From Psychrobacter sp. GP33 (GTDB lineage: Bacteria > Pseudomonadota > Gammaproteobacteria > Pseudomonadales > Moraxellaceae), in assembly GCF_014119005.1 (NCBI RefSeq), contig NZ_JACGYX010000001.1:62001-126000 (forward strand): a DNA stretch of 64,000 nucleotides, in the 5' to 3' direction. This document shows, one piece after another, positions 30,914-38,958 of this stretch. The notes beneath the pieces were generated by a model that saw only the letters and a program-made list of their open reading frames with translations, did not search any database and was not told where the DNA came from. A program made the position numbers and the translations under genes. The stretch's first letter is position 1. The number at the start of each line of letters is the position of its first letter.

Positions 30914-31141
30914 TTAAATCGTTACCTTTCTGATCGTTTTATTGCTTTGGTTTGAAGCCTGCGGATGGGCTTTGCTGACATCTAATTTTTTGTTTACAGT
31001 AGTATGGATTTTAGCTTTGTGTTTGGTAGTAATGGTTTGCTGTGGTGCTTGATGTTTTGTATTATGATGGGCATCGCACGCATACGCAGCACTGGTCGAT
31101 AGCAATGATAAGGCGGTTAATGATAATAACAAAGATTTCAT
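30914..31141 (-). CDS. Small exported basic protein
   Basis: Starting at ATG 31141, this is a 75-residue protein with a clear signal peptide (MKSLLLSLTALSLLSTSAAYA) followed by a short His/Lys/Thr-rich mature part (CDAHHNTKHQ...). The upstream in-frame ATG at 31204 would add 21 residues and spoil the signal peptide. No family is recognised. The His and the single Cys could bind metal, but this is speculation. Confidence 0.55.
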   Translation of the reverse strand: MKSLLLSLTALSLLSTSAAYACDAHHNTKHQAPQQTITTKHKAKIHTTVNKKLDVSKAHPQASNQSNKTIRKVTI

Positions 31142-31278
31142 GCGGTGGTGTCCTAGCATATAGGGAATAAGAGTTAGTATTAACGACAGTTGGTGCGTCG
31201 CCATTGAACATAATATGATAATAATTAAAAATAGTAAATTAGCATAAAACTGCGTAATAAATGATATAAAAATGCGGT

Positions 31279-31324
31279 AAAGTGCTCTTTATTATTTGCT
31301 AGTAAATAATAAAGAGCACTTTTT
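31279..31324 (+). terminator. Strong hairpin terminator upstream of tRNA-Val
   Basis: A 19-bp perfect stem (arms 31279-31297 and 31304-31322) with a six-base loop ends in a five-T run. In the plus direction it would stop read-through from the tgpA operon before the tRNA promoter. Confidence 0.75.
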
Positions 31325-31335
31325 AGAAAAAATGC

Positions 31336-31363
31336 TTGCAAAGTAGTCGAAACTTGATAGAAT
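31336..31363 (+). promoter_or_regulatory. Sigma-70 promoter of tRNA-Val
   Basis: TTGCAA at 31336-31341 and TAGAAT at 31358-31363, with a 16-base spacer, lie just ahead of the tRNA and directly after the hairpin terminator. Confidence 0.65.
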
Positions 31364-31376
31364 ACTCAACCTAAAT

Positions 31377-31453
<77 letters not shown>

Positions 31454-31460
31454 AATTTAG

Positions 31461-31492
31461 AAAGCTCCAATCTTAAGATTGGAGCTTTTTTT
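31461..31492 (+). terminator. Terminator after tRNA-Val
   Basis: AAAGCTCCAATCTT and AAGATTGGAGCTTT form a perfect stem and are followed by T residues. Confidence 0.92.
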
Positions 31493-31783
31493 GTCTGTAA
31501 AATATGGGCTGTAGCAGAAATGTAAGGTGGATTTTAGTCAAAAAATTTATACTTCTAACAGCGGATAAATTGTATCAAAAAGTCTATGTGCCTAAATTGT
31601 GGAAATAAAAGTAGTGAAGTTATATTAAATTCAATGAGATGATAACTGACCTGCTATAGGCGCAATCTCATTATTTAAGCTGATTTATTGCTATTGAAAT
31701 GGCATTTTATTGTCTTATGTAATTAGTCTCTGCATAATATAAGGAGATTAAAGCTTTATTCTCTGCATATTATTGAGAAAAAT
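31493..31783. other. Intergenic DNA between tRNA-Val and the fic relic
   Basis: About 290 AT-rich bases with no gene, no integrase fragment and no visible copy of the tRNA 3' end. This is where an island junction would be expected, but none is seen. Confidence 0.4.
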
Positions 31784-32894
31784 ATGAAATACGTGACCTA
31801 TATCTATGAAAATAAAAATTGGACCCAGTGGCAGTGGTTAGATAAAACTTTTGCCACTCGTCAGTCGTGTGCGCCTCTTACAAGGCCGTTTGCTGGGTAA
31901 GCTGCAAACGCTAGGATTTGATCTGAATGTCGAGGCACAACTAGATGCCGTGACCTTAGAGGTCATTAAAACCTCCGAGATTAAGGGTGAGGCATTAAAT
32001 AATGAGCAAGTAAGATCCTCTGTCGCCCGGCATTTAGGAATAGATAATGAGTATATGCTAACCGTAACCCGTGAAATTGATGCGGTGGTAGAGATGATGC
32101 TGAGCGCCACATATCACTATCAGTAACCCTTATTATTAGATAATTTATTAGGGAGGCATAGGGCGTTATTCCCAGATGGATATAGTGGGCTTTACCGTAT
32201 TAAAGCGGGCAGTATCCGTGATGATAGCCAAGTACCTATGCAAGTGGTCTTTGGTGGTTATGGTCGTGAGCAGGTTCACTTTGTTGCGCCTAGCGCCGAT
32301 AAGCTATCAGATGAGTTAGACAAGTTTCTATCTTGGTTTAATACGTTACCACATCAGCAGGACCATATAGATTTGGTGATTAAAGCAGGTATTGCGCACT
32401 TATGGTTTGTGACCATTCATCCCTTTGATGATGGTAATGGGCGATTGACTCGTGTCATTACCGAAAGAGTGCTGGCTCAAAGCGATGACAGTGCCCAACG
32501 CTTTTACAGTATGTCAGCGCAAATTTTAAAGCAGCGTAACGATTATTATAAAATACTGGAGAGAACCCAAAAAGGTGATACGGATATCACGGATTGGTTG
32601 GTCTGGTTTTTACAAACGCTAGAACAAGCCCTGATTGCGGCTCAAACCACCCCCAATACCATCGTCAATAAAGCCAATTTTTGGCAGAGACATCGACTGC
32701 ATGCACTGAATGCCATGCAAGTCAACATGCTCAATATTTTACTCACCAATTTTTATGGCAAGCTGACCACGAAAAAATGGGCAACGATGACTAAGTGCTC
32801 TATCGATACCGCTCTACGCGATATCAATGATTTAATAGAGAAGGGTATGCTTAAAAAATCGGATTCTTTAGGACGTAGTATCAGTTATGAGTGA
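31784..32894 (+). pseudogene. Broken Fic family (AMP-transferase-type) gene
   Basis: Three pieces together make a normal-length Fic protein. The first ~22 codons (with NWTQWQWLDKT) are followed by a frame change near 31845-31850. The second piece starts LPLVSRVRLLQGRLLGKLQT and runs to a TAA at 32124-32126. The frame then continues without shift (HRALFPDGYSGLYRI) to 32894. The Fic core HPFDDGNGRLTR is intact in the last part, and an N-terminal inhibitory-type motif (KTSEIKGEALN) is also present. Fic enzymes modify target proteins with AMP. One frameshift and one in-frame stop imply the gene is dead, unless the downstream part is translated alone from an internal start such as 32238. Confidence 0.88.
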
Positions 32895-33290
32895 GAGCTC
32901 ACTTAAGGCACTGTCCAGTAAATAGGGTTTTAGAAGCTTTTGGGCGCTTCTTATCCTAATAATGCGGCTGTTTATAATGCAGATGGCGGTTTACACTTTC
33001 AGATTAAATTAACAGACTATCTTGATAGCAGTTTGTATACATAAGTATTTGTACAAAGATTTATAGATTGTCCTGATAAAAATATCGTGACTCTAAATTG
33101 TGCTACTAATCCTATATATTACTTTCATAAAATTTTTGCAGTGGAATTGAATGACCAATAGTTAATTAAAACTGCACAACAAATACAACGATAAAAATTT
33201 AGGGGCTGTAGTACTTAATATTATATCTTAAGAAGTTCAGTATAAGTGGTTCTACTATATTAGTCTTCTTAAGATGGTATATAAATAAGT
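32895..33290. other. Gene-free AT-rich stretch after the fic relic
   Basis: No ORF of protein-like character. A short sequence near 32903-32926 (GGCACTGTCCAG...) resembles the start of an insertion-sequence terminal repeat, but no partner end was found. Otherwise nothing stands out. Confidence 0.35.
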
Positions 33291-33632
33291 TTATAGGAGG
33301 TTAGTGCTAGTCTTGGTAAGAAATACCAAAAATAAAACATCACCGAATTTTACTTGTAAGTATTTATGAGTGCTACCCAAGCAAAAAAAATGTAATATTT
33401 TTTTTTGGGAAAAGGTGACAAACCTTAACATAAGATCATTAGGGTCTATGGTCAGGAAATCTGAAACATTCCACTTAATAGTTTTCATTTTTTTATGAAA
33501 ATCTTCTCGATTGTAGACTATATCCCATATGGAATTAATAATTTTTGCACGCTTCATAATCTTAAATGTACAGATGCCTAATGTGACTATGTATAAGACG
33601 AAAATATAAAATATGACTGTGCCTATATTCAT
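33291..33632 (-). CDS. Hypothetical membrane-anchored protein
   Basis: The 113-residue protein has one N-terminal hydrophobic helix (about residues 4-22), then a basic segment (KIMKRAK) and a soluble part with Trp and Phe. The ribosome site is poor and the family is not recognised. Base composition is AT-rich like its neighbours in the decay zone. It may be an intact foreign gene or a fragment. Confidence 0.35.
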   Translation of the reverse strand: MNIGTVIFYIFVLYIVTLGICTFKIMKRAKIINSIWDIVYNREDFHKKMKTIKWNVSDFLTIDPNDLMLRFVTFSQKKILHFFCLGSTHKYLQVKFGDVLFLVFLTKTSTNLL

Positions 33633-33825
33633 GATATTTAATACTCATCTCAGAACAAAAACGATAATAGGCTGATTGACTTTATAAATAAATAAAAAGA
33701 AGAAGTACTTATTTCTTGCGTAGTTACAAAGCCTACGGTTAGATGCCTGTATAGGGCACCGAACCTTATTTGAAAAAACCATAATATCAACGGATGAAAT
33801 TTCTACTTCCCTTAAGGACAACATA

Positions 33826-34458
33826 ATGAAGAGGCTGTTTTTATTATTGGGAAGTTTATTGATATTAGTTAGTTGTGCTAAGCCAAATATATATGACCCT
33901 AATGCTCGAATTAAAGTCAGTATAGATGATGACAAGTATATTATTCCTCTAAATCATATCACTAGACCAGATACTGGCAGTTATGCAAGTTTCGAGACGG
34001 ATATGGGAGGAGCTTACTTCTTTTGGCCTAGTGGACGAGGACTTACTAAAGAAGATAAAAATCCGAGCGTTTTAGAATATGATGATAATATTATCAAGTT
34101 CTATTGGACAGCGGAAAATTCAGGGATTGTAGGCAATGATATGTCTACAAGAGTAGATATCGTAAAAAAAAACGAATCGTAAAAATACGGAACAAGATAA
34201 ATTTAGATTAAAGGCTTATATTGACAACAATGATGACTCAATAATATCTTATACAGGTAATGTCTATCCAAATTCGCCAACTACCATTGGCTGTTTGATG
34301 GCAACCAACGATGAGCAAAACAGCGTTTGCCAAATGGAATATTTACATCCTATTTATAATAACAACATCTTGCTTGAATTCTCAGGAAAAAACCTAGCTG
34401 ATTGGCAATCAATTAATACAATGGCTATTAATTATATGGAAAAGTGGCATAAGGATTG
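33826..34458 (+). pseudogene. Lipoprotein gene interrupted at an A9 tract
   Basis: The first frame encodes a lipoprotein signal (MKRLFLLLGSLLILVSCAK) and 118 residues, then stops at 34180-34182 right after a run of nine A (34164-34172). Shifting the frame by one base at this run gives a continuous protein-like extension of about 92 codons (TNRKNTEQDKF... to EKWHKD, stop at 34456-34458) with two Cys. The full protein would be about 210 residues. It could be a decayed gene, a slippage-controlled (phase-variable) gene or a base-calling error. The family is not recognised. Confidence 0.7.
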
Positions 34459-34619
34459 AATAGGAAATAGTACCTATTTATAAACCTTAGTAAGCAGGAC
34501 AATCAGCCGATATTTCAAAGCTTGTATAGCGCACTCAGCATATTCCCATAACGGTGATTATGACAAATGATTTTAGAGCGAGAAAGGTACGTTCAGAGTG
34601 GTTCGCTTGAGGAATAGCT

Positions 34620-35252
34620 TTAGCTAGCTAATAGTTTCAAAGACATAGTCGCGATGGTTTCCCTACCTTCGACGTTATAATACTTAAAGATGGCACTTTC
34701 ATCGTCTTTATTAACGGTGAGCTCTCCAAATCCTCTGTGAATGCGTAATCCAGCATGATTTAAGTTTTTAGGACGGTTTTCATAACTATAGAGTAATTTA
34801 TACTCATTACTCTCATCATATACAATAGTAGCAGAAATACTATTTGAGACTGAGTGTTCTGTTTCTAGCCTAATTTTAACGTTTGCCCAACTTTGAAGGA
34901 TGAGGACTGTACCTTTCCATTTAATATCTTGTTTGATCATATCATCATTTTGAAAGCTTGATACTCCATCGCAAGACCATTGCCCGGATATGTTTGTATG
35001 TTTTAATCTTTTAAAATATAAATTCATTTTCCAGAGCCATTTTTCACATAAAAAATGAACCACCAAAAACAGTATGCCTGTCGTAAGCGTGGAAATGATC
35101 GTATTCCAATGAGAAGGAAGCTCTTCGAATATTTTTAATAAATCGTAAATGAGTAACCAAGAAACTACTGTAGCAAAGGCGTATACGTATTTGCTTACAT
35201 GTGACCTGTTGTATGCATTTTGAACGCCATACCCGTGTCCTTTTTTTTCCAT
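34620..35252 (-). CDS. Cap15-like (S_2TMBeta) two-helix beta-barrel effector, orphan
   Basis: Starting at ATG 35252 the protein has 210 residues: two membrane helices (about 21-40 and 51-69), a basic KWLWKMNLYFKRLK stretch and a beta-rich soluble domain (about 86-210). The soluble part has hallmarks I associate with the SMODS-associated 2TM beta effector family, now called Cap15: GQW at 90-92, SWANVKIRLETEHSVSNSIS, YENRPK, IHRG at 171-174 and GRET at 196-199. Cap15 proteins bind a cyclic nucleotide from a CD-NTase and disrupt the inner membrane in CBASS antiphage defence. No CD-NTase or other CBASS gene is nearby. An upstream TTG (35288) is a less likely start. The assignment is by pattern only. 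Confidence 0.7.
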   Translation of the reverse strand: MEKKGHGYGVQNAYNRSHVSKYVYAFATVVSWLLIYDLLKIFEELPSHWNTIISTLTTGILFLVVHFLCEKWLWKMNLYFKRLKHTNISGQWSCDGVSSFQNDDMIKQDIKWKGTVLILQSWANVKIRLETEHSVSNSISATIVYDESNEYKLLYSYENRPKNLNHAGLRIHRGFGELTVNKDDESAIFKYYNVEGRETIATMSLKLLAS

Positions 35253-35464
35253 CGTGTACTCTTTCTTAAAACTTCTGATTATTTTCAAGGAGAATATAAT
35301 TAAAAAATTTCTGAAAAGTAGTAAAAATGTTATAGGTCAGTAGAGTTAACCCCAGCCACAAGCCGTTACTTGCTGGATTATTGTACTTCGGTTTTAAAAA
35401 GTAATAATAAATTTTGATTTATAAGCTCATATTAAATAAGCATTTGCAGTTTGCCCTGCTGTTT

Positions 35465-35498
35465 TTGATGAAGCAACAATAATTTGTTGCTTCATCAA
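35465..35498. repeat. 15-bp perfect inverted repeat
   Basis: Arms 35465-35479 and 35484-35498 (TTGATGAAGCAACAA and its complement) flank TAAT. Neither strand has a following T run, so this is not a standard terminator. It lies just upstream of the membrane-protein relic. Confidence 0.8.
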
Positions 35499-36106
35499 CG
35501 TACTTTATTGCTCGCCTTGCCCAAAGTCTGACTCAAGACACTATTTCAATTTTATATATGGTGCTATTTGCCGTGTCTTTAGTAGCAGTCTATGTGCCTG
35601 CATATTTTTGTGTCACCAATACAGAACGCACTAAGTACGACGCTCATAAGCTGTACAGCGATAACTTTAATACTGTCTTTTTAGGAAAAACCTCTTTGTT
35701 ATCCAGCGCCGAGTTACAGAGCACAGCCACAGCCACAGCGACGCTCGCTCAAGAAAGCAACTACACCCTTTAGACAGTCATTGATAGTATTTTTGATATT
35801 TCAGCGTTGGTACTCAATGTCTTATTTAACGTGTTGGTCATTGCTTAGTTTTTGGATGGTACCTTACTGCTTGGTTATGCAGTAGGCATTATTTTTGCTT
35901 TCGTGTTTGTACATTTTAGACGACATACCCTAAAAACGGCTGCCAAAACAGACCAGCAATCACGGCTAAATTTGACGGCTAAACTTTTTGACAGTTGGGA
36001 TAATGTCGTTATTTTCAATAAGCATAATTACACGCTCTATAACAATATGGTTCAAAAAAGCTTTGCAACAGCCAAGAATAATAGCGTTAAATTCACCTCG
36101 ATCTAG
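35483..36106 (+). pseudogene. Membrane-protein relic with two in-frame TAG stops
   Basis: A single reading frame carries protein-like sequence across two TAG codons (35771-35773 and about 35846-35848). It has a hydrophobic segment around MVLFAVSLVAVYVPAYF, then a polar part, a second (DISALVLNVLFNVLVIA) and a third (LLLGYAVGIIFAFVFVHF) hydrophobic helix, and a soluble end (SRLNLTAKLFDSWDNVVIFN). No start with a ribosome site is visible. The continuity of frame argues for nonsense decay of one gene. The family is not recognised. Confidence 0.55.
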
Positions 36107-36361
36107 TACATCAATTCAAGCTTAGGCATGATTTTATTAAATAAATTATATTGGATCACAGGCTCTAGTCGTAACAAATGTATTTCTACTAAATATTTTC
36201 TATAGAGAATACTAGTTATTTATTAATAAGCCAGTATATGTCGTAAAGAGGTTTCCGCTTAACTTTCCAAAACAACCGTCTGTATCTATAAGAACAGTAT
36301 AGTTAAAAGCATGGGTATATATTATTAGTCATTAATCAAACAATTAACTACCAGTAGAGAT

Positions 36362-37027
36362 ATGATGAAGAAAAAATTAGTAGTTATTGGTACTGGTGGT
36401 CATGCAAAGGTTGTTATAGATATAATTGAAAGTGTAAAAAAATTTAAAATAGTGGGTCTTTGTGATGAGATAGGAGCTGGTGAAAAAGTAGCGGGATATA
36501 AAATATTAGGTAAACAAAATGACTTGCCTGAATTAATAAAAAAATACTCTATTGATTGTGTGATAGTTGGTATAGGTGATAATTTTACTCGCTCAAAAGT
36601 AACTTCGCTAATAAAAGAGACCTGCCCTAGTCTTAAATTTATATCTGCAATCCATCCTAATGCTTCAATTGCTAAAAGCGTAACTATTGGCAAAGGCTCT
36701 GTAATAACGAATGGTGTAATAATTAGCCCACACTCTATCGTTGGAGAGTCTTGTATTTTAAACACATCATCATCCCTTGATCATGATTCAGTTGTTGGTA
36801 GTTTTTCAAGCTTTGCTCCTGGAGTAAGAACTGGTGGTTTCTGTAATATAGGTGATCTAACAGCATTGGGTATAGGTGCTACCTTAACTCATGCTATTAA
36901 TATTGGTGAAGAGACTATAATCGGTGCAGGCTCTGTTGTAATGAAAGACGTAGGCTCATTTGTTGTTGCTTATGGTGTTCCTGCAAAAATATTACGTACT
37001 AGAAAAACAGGTGAAAAATACTTATAA
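36362..37027 (+). CDS. NeuD/PglD-type sugar O/N-acyltransferase
   Basis: The 221-residue protein has an N-terminal nucleotide-sugar binding half (VVIGTGGHAKVVIDIIE) and a left-handed beta-helix built from hexapeptide repeats (IAKSVTIGKGSVITNGVIIS). The catalytic His is in SSLDHDSVVGSFSSF, and the C-terminal VAYGVPAKILRTR closes the helix. Such enzymes acetylate sialic acid or UDP-amino sugars for surface glycans. Here no other glycan gene is present, so it is an orphan. Its AT-rich, A-ending codon use suggests acquisition by transfer. Confidence 0.88.
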   Translation: MMKKKLVVIGTGGHAKVVIDIIESVKKFKIVGLCDEIGAGEKVAGYKILGKQNDLPELIKKYSIDCVIVGIGDNFTRSKVTSLIKETCPSLKFISAIHPNASIAKSVTIGKGSVITNGVIISPHSIVGESCILNTSSSLDHDSVVGSFSSFAPGVRTGGFCNIGDLTALGIGATLTHAINIGEETIIGAGSVVMKDVGSFVVAYGVPAKILRTRKTGEKYL

Positions 37028-37139
37028 AATTAGCTCCTACTTTAATAATTATTGTCTGAATAGTCGTTTAAGCCTTAGGTGGATTTGGGTAGGTTACAGA
37101 GCACGTATTACAGATATAAAAAACCACCGAGCCGATAGT

Positions 37140-37192
37140 TTATTTTTGATAAGTGACTTTTCGGACAACTCAAAGTCACTTATCAAAAATAA
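37140..37192. repeat. 21-bp perfect inverted repeat
   Basis: Arms 37140-37160 and 37172-37192 (core TTTTTGATAAGTGACTTT and its complement) are separated by 11 bases. No T run follows on either strand. It lies between the acyltransferase gene and the aminotransferase remnant and could be a small mobile-element end, a cruciform or an antisense-type hairpin. Confidence 0.85.
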
Positions 37193-37274
37193 GCTCATGA
37201 ACGACTTATTTAATCTATCATTAGTAACCACTTTTGAGGAATGTTTTGACAATGAAGTCACTGAAAAAATAATA

Positions 37275-37558
37275 TAGGGCATACGCTATATGGCCCAGAT
37301 GTAGATGCCTTTGCAGCGATATTGAAGGAGCATAAGCCACGCATTTATATTACCAACGCTGCAATACATAACCTCACTGGTGCTACTTTGTCATCCGCTA
37401 CGGTATACCGCATACTAAAATTGGCACAAGCCGCAGGCTTCTATATTATTGAAGATAAGATCTTTGCAGATTTTGAAACCACTCCAGCGCCTAGGTTGGC
37501 GGCATCAGATGATTTATCACGGGTCTTTTATATTGGCAACTTCTCCAAAATTCTATAG
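37275..37558 (+). pseudogene. Fragment of a MocR/PdxR-type PLP aminotransferase
   Basis: The frame reads LYGPDVDAFAAILKEHKPR, then TNAAIHNLTGATLS, FYIIEDKIFADFE and RVFYIGNFSK. This is the central fold-I aminotransferase part of MocR-type regulators, ending at the PLP-lysine motif (SFSK-like, here NFSK). The HTH half and the C-terminal third are missing. It stops at 37556-37558. It is a remnant, not a working gene. Confidence 0.8.
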
Positions 37559-37908
37559 AAGCTCATATTAATAACTTTATTAAGCTAACGATTACGGTTG
37601 TTTTAGCCGCTGATTGTCAGACCACCTCTATGATGAGTAGTTAGACTTTAATACGCGAAAATAAAATTGAAACCGACTGTCAGTGTCTGGTAGTAAGGTC
37701 TAAGTGGTGATTTTTAACGAGTAATAAGTGCTGGGCATTAAGTGTAAAAAAGACGTCTACCCACAACGTATGTCATCCACTACAGTATATTTTCAACCCC
37801 CTGCTGTGGAGGTTTGGGGTCTGACACTCGCCCAGTCGGTTCCAAACCGGTATTCCAGCAACTTAGCTTTCAGTTGCTAAAGAAATGTTTGTTAATTAAT
37901 TGATTAGA
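37559..37908. other. Gene-free stretch with an interrupted palindrome
   Basis: There is no credible ORF. GGTTTGG (37811-37817) pairs with CCAAACC (37842-37848), with an inner GAC/GTC pair, giving a branched hairpin of unknown role. Otherwise it looks like eroded sequence. Confidence 0.4.
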
Positions 37909-38367
37909 TTATTCGACAAGGTCGATTTGCCAATTATTCGATTGAATAACCATGTTAATTTGGCGAAGTTTCATTGCAATATCATCAGCCTGTTTTTGTA
38001 AGCTTGCAATCGATATAATTACATGCCACTTAATCTCTCGATGACTATAGCGATCAGACTCGCTATTCGCCGCTTCAATGGCCTCTATCAAAAGTTTATG
38101 TCGCATCTCTAAAGTGTCGCGCTCGACCAATAGGGTCAGCATTGACTGACCTTTATCCGTATTGGCAATGGCATTGGTACGATGGATACGTTCAATCAAG
38201 GCAGCCAGTTCACTAATTATTTGGCTGGCATTAATAATTAACTCGTTAGGGTCTTCGCTTGGTACGTCACCTTCTTGGACTTTAGCGTTATTACGAATAC
38301 GACTCTTGAGCTGGGCAAGCTTCTTTTGCATGTCGCTACGGATAAGGAGGGCTTCAGCGAGTTTCAT
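37909..38367 (-). CDS. DIP1984 family protein (septicolysin-like)
   Basis: The 152-residue, fully helical protein matches the DIP1984 family, named after a Corynebacterium protein. It has MKLAEALLIRSDMQKKLAQL, the charged SRIRNNAKVQEGDVPSEDP and NTDKGQSMLTLLVERD, followed by HREIKWH. Members are annotated as septicolysin-like but the biochemical role is unclear. The ATG and a preceding AAGAG site are good. It sits at the right end of the decay zone and is intact. Confidence 0.85.
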   Translation of the reverse strand: MKLAEALLIRSDMQKKLAQLKSRIRNNAKVQEGDVPSEDPNELIINASQIISELAALIERIHRTNAIANTDKGQSMLTLLVERDTLEMRHKLLIEAIEAANSESDRYSHREIKWHVIISIASLQKQADDIAMKLRQINMVIQSNNWQIDLVE

Positions 38368-38642
38368 TTTTATTCTCTTTTGTATTCATAGCGTACTATA
38401 TAAGATATCAGACTTGAGCCTTTTTTCAACCTGCATCCTTGAGACCAAGTGATTTTAATCGAGTGTTAAGCTCTGTATACATACCCTGATATATATAGCC
38501 AGCTATAAAAATAGTTCAATATTTATTAGATGTTATATTAAAAAACCATTAACCAATCACGCTATTAAGTTGACAATAAAAGCACAGAGTAGCGCACTAG
38601 CAGCTGCCACACTGAGATATCAATTATAAACAAGGACTTGTT

Positions 38643-38795
38643 ATGAAATTTACTGCTAAAGATAAGTTGAATTCAGGGGTACCTTCTATTCATTATAATA
38701 CGAGCTGTACTTGCTCGAAATGTGGCTGTACCTGTCCATCCACCTGCGATAAATGCGATATGTGTTCGAAATGCTGCAAGTGCGGTGAAAAGTAA
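38643..38795 (+). CDS. Metallothionein-like Cys-rich small protein
   Basis: A 50-residue ORF starts at ATG 38643 with an excellent ribosome site (AAGGA) and ends at TAA 38793-38795. After a 22-residue polar start, the rest holds 11 cysteines in CxC, CxxC and CC arrangements (CTCSKCGCTCPSTCDKC, then MCSKCCKCGEK). This is the composition of metallothioneins, which chelate Cu(I), Zn or Cd with thiolates. It lacks the His and the length of the cyanobacterial SmtA type, so the family is unsure. The position next to the copper-resistance cluster favours copper binding. A bidirectional terminator follows. Confidence 0.75.
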   Translation: MKFTAKDKLNSGVPSIHYNTSCTCSKCGCTCPSTCDKCDMCSKCCKCGEK

Positions 38796-38873
38796 TTCGC
38801 TGAAAATTTATGATTAACTGAATAGGCTTCTATCCTCTTATTAATCCTACTTATTAAAAAGTTAATCACCATT

Positions 38874-38912
38874 AAAAAAGCAGCCCTTATAAATTATAGG
38901 GGCTGCTTTTTT
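38874..38912. terminator. Bidirectional terminator
   Basis: AAAAAGCAGCCC and GGGCTGCTTTTTT pair around an AT-rich loop. It ends the metallothionein-like gene on the plus strand and the DUF305 gene on the minus strand. Confidence 0.9.
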
Positions 38913-38958
38913 AGGTTTAATCACTATCGTTATAATTATCGTTTAGATGAAACAGCGT

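Noticed and set aside
32903-32926. Sequence like an insertion-sequence terminal repeat
   Set aside because: Only one end is visible and no transposase fragment is near; not enough to call an element.
33645-33935. Minus-strand ORF overlapping the lipoprotein gene start
   Set aside because: It overlaps a clear lipoprotein signal peptide on the other strand and has no ribosome site.
36960-37277. Plus-strand ORF after the acyltransferase
   Set aside because: It overlaps the acyltransferase end in another frame, runs through the 21-bp inverted repeat, and its product resembles no protein.
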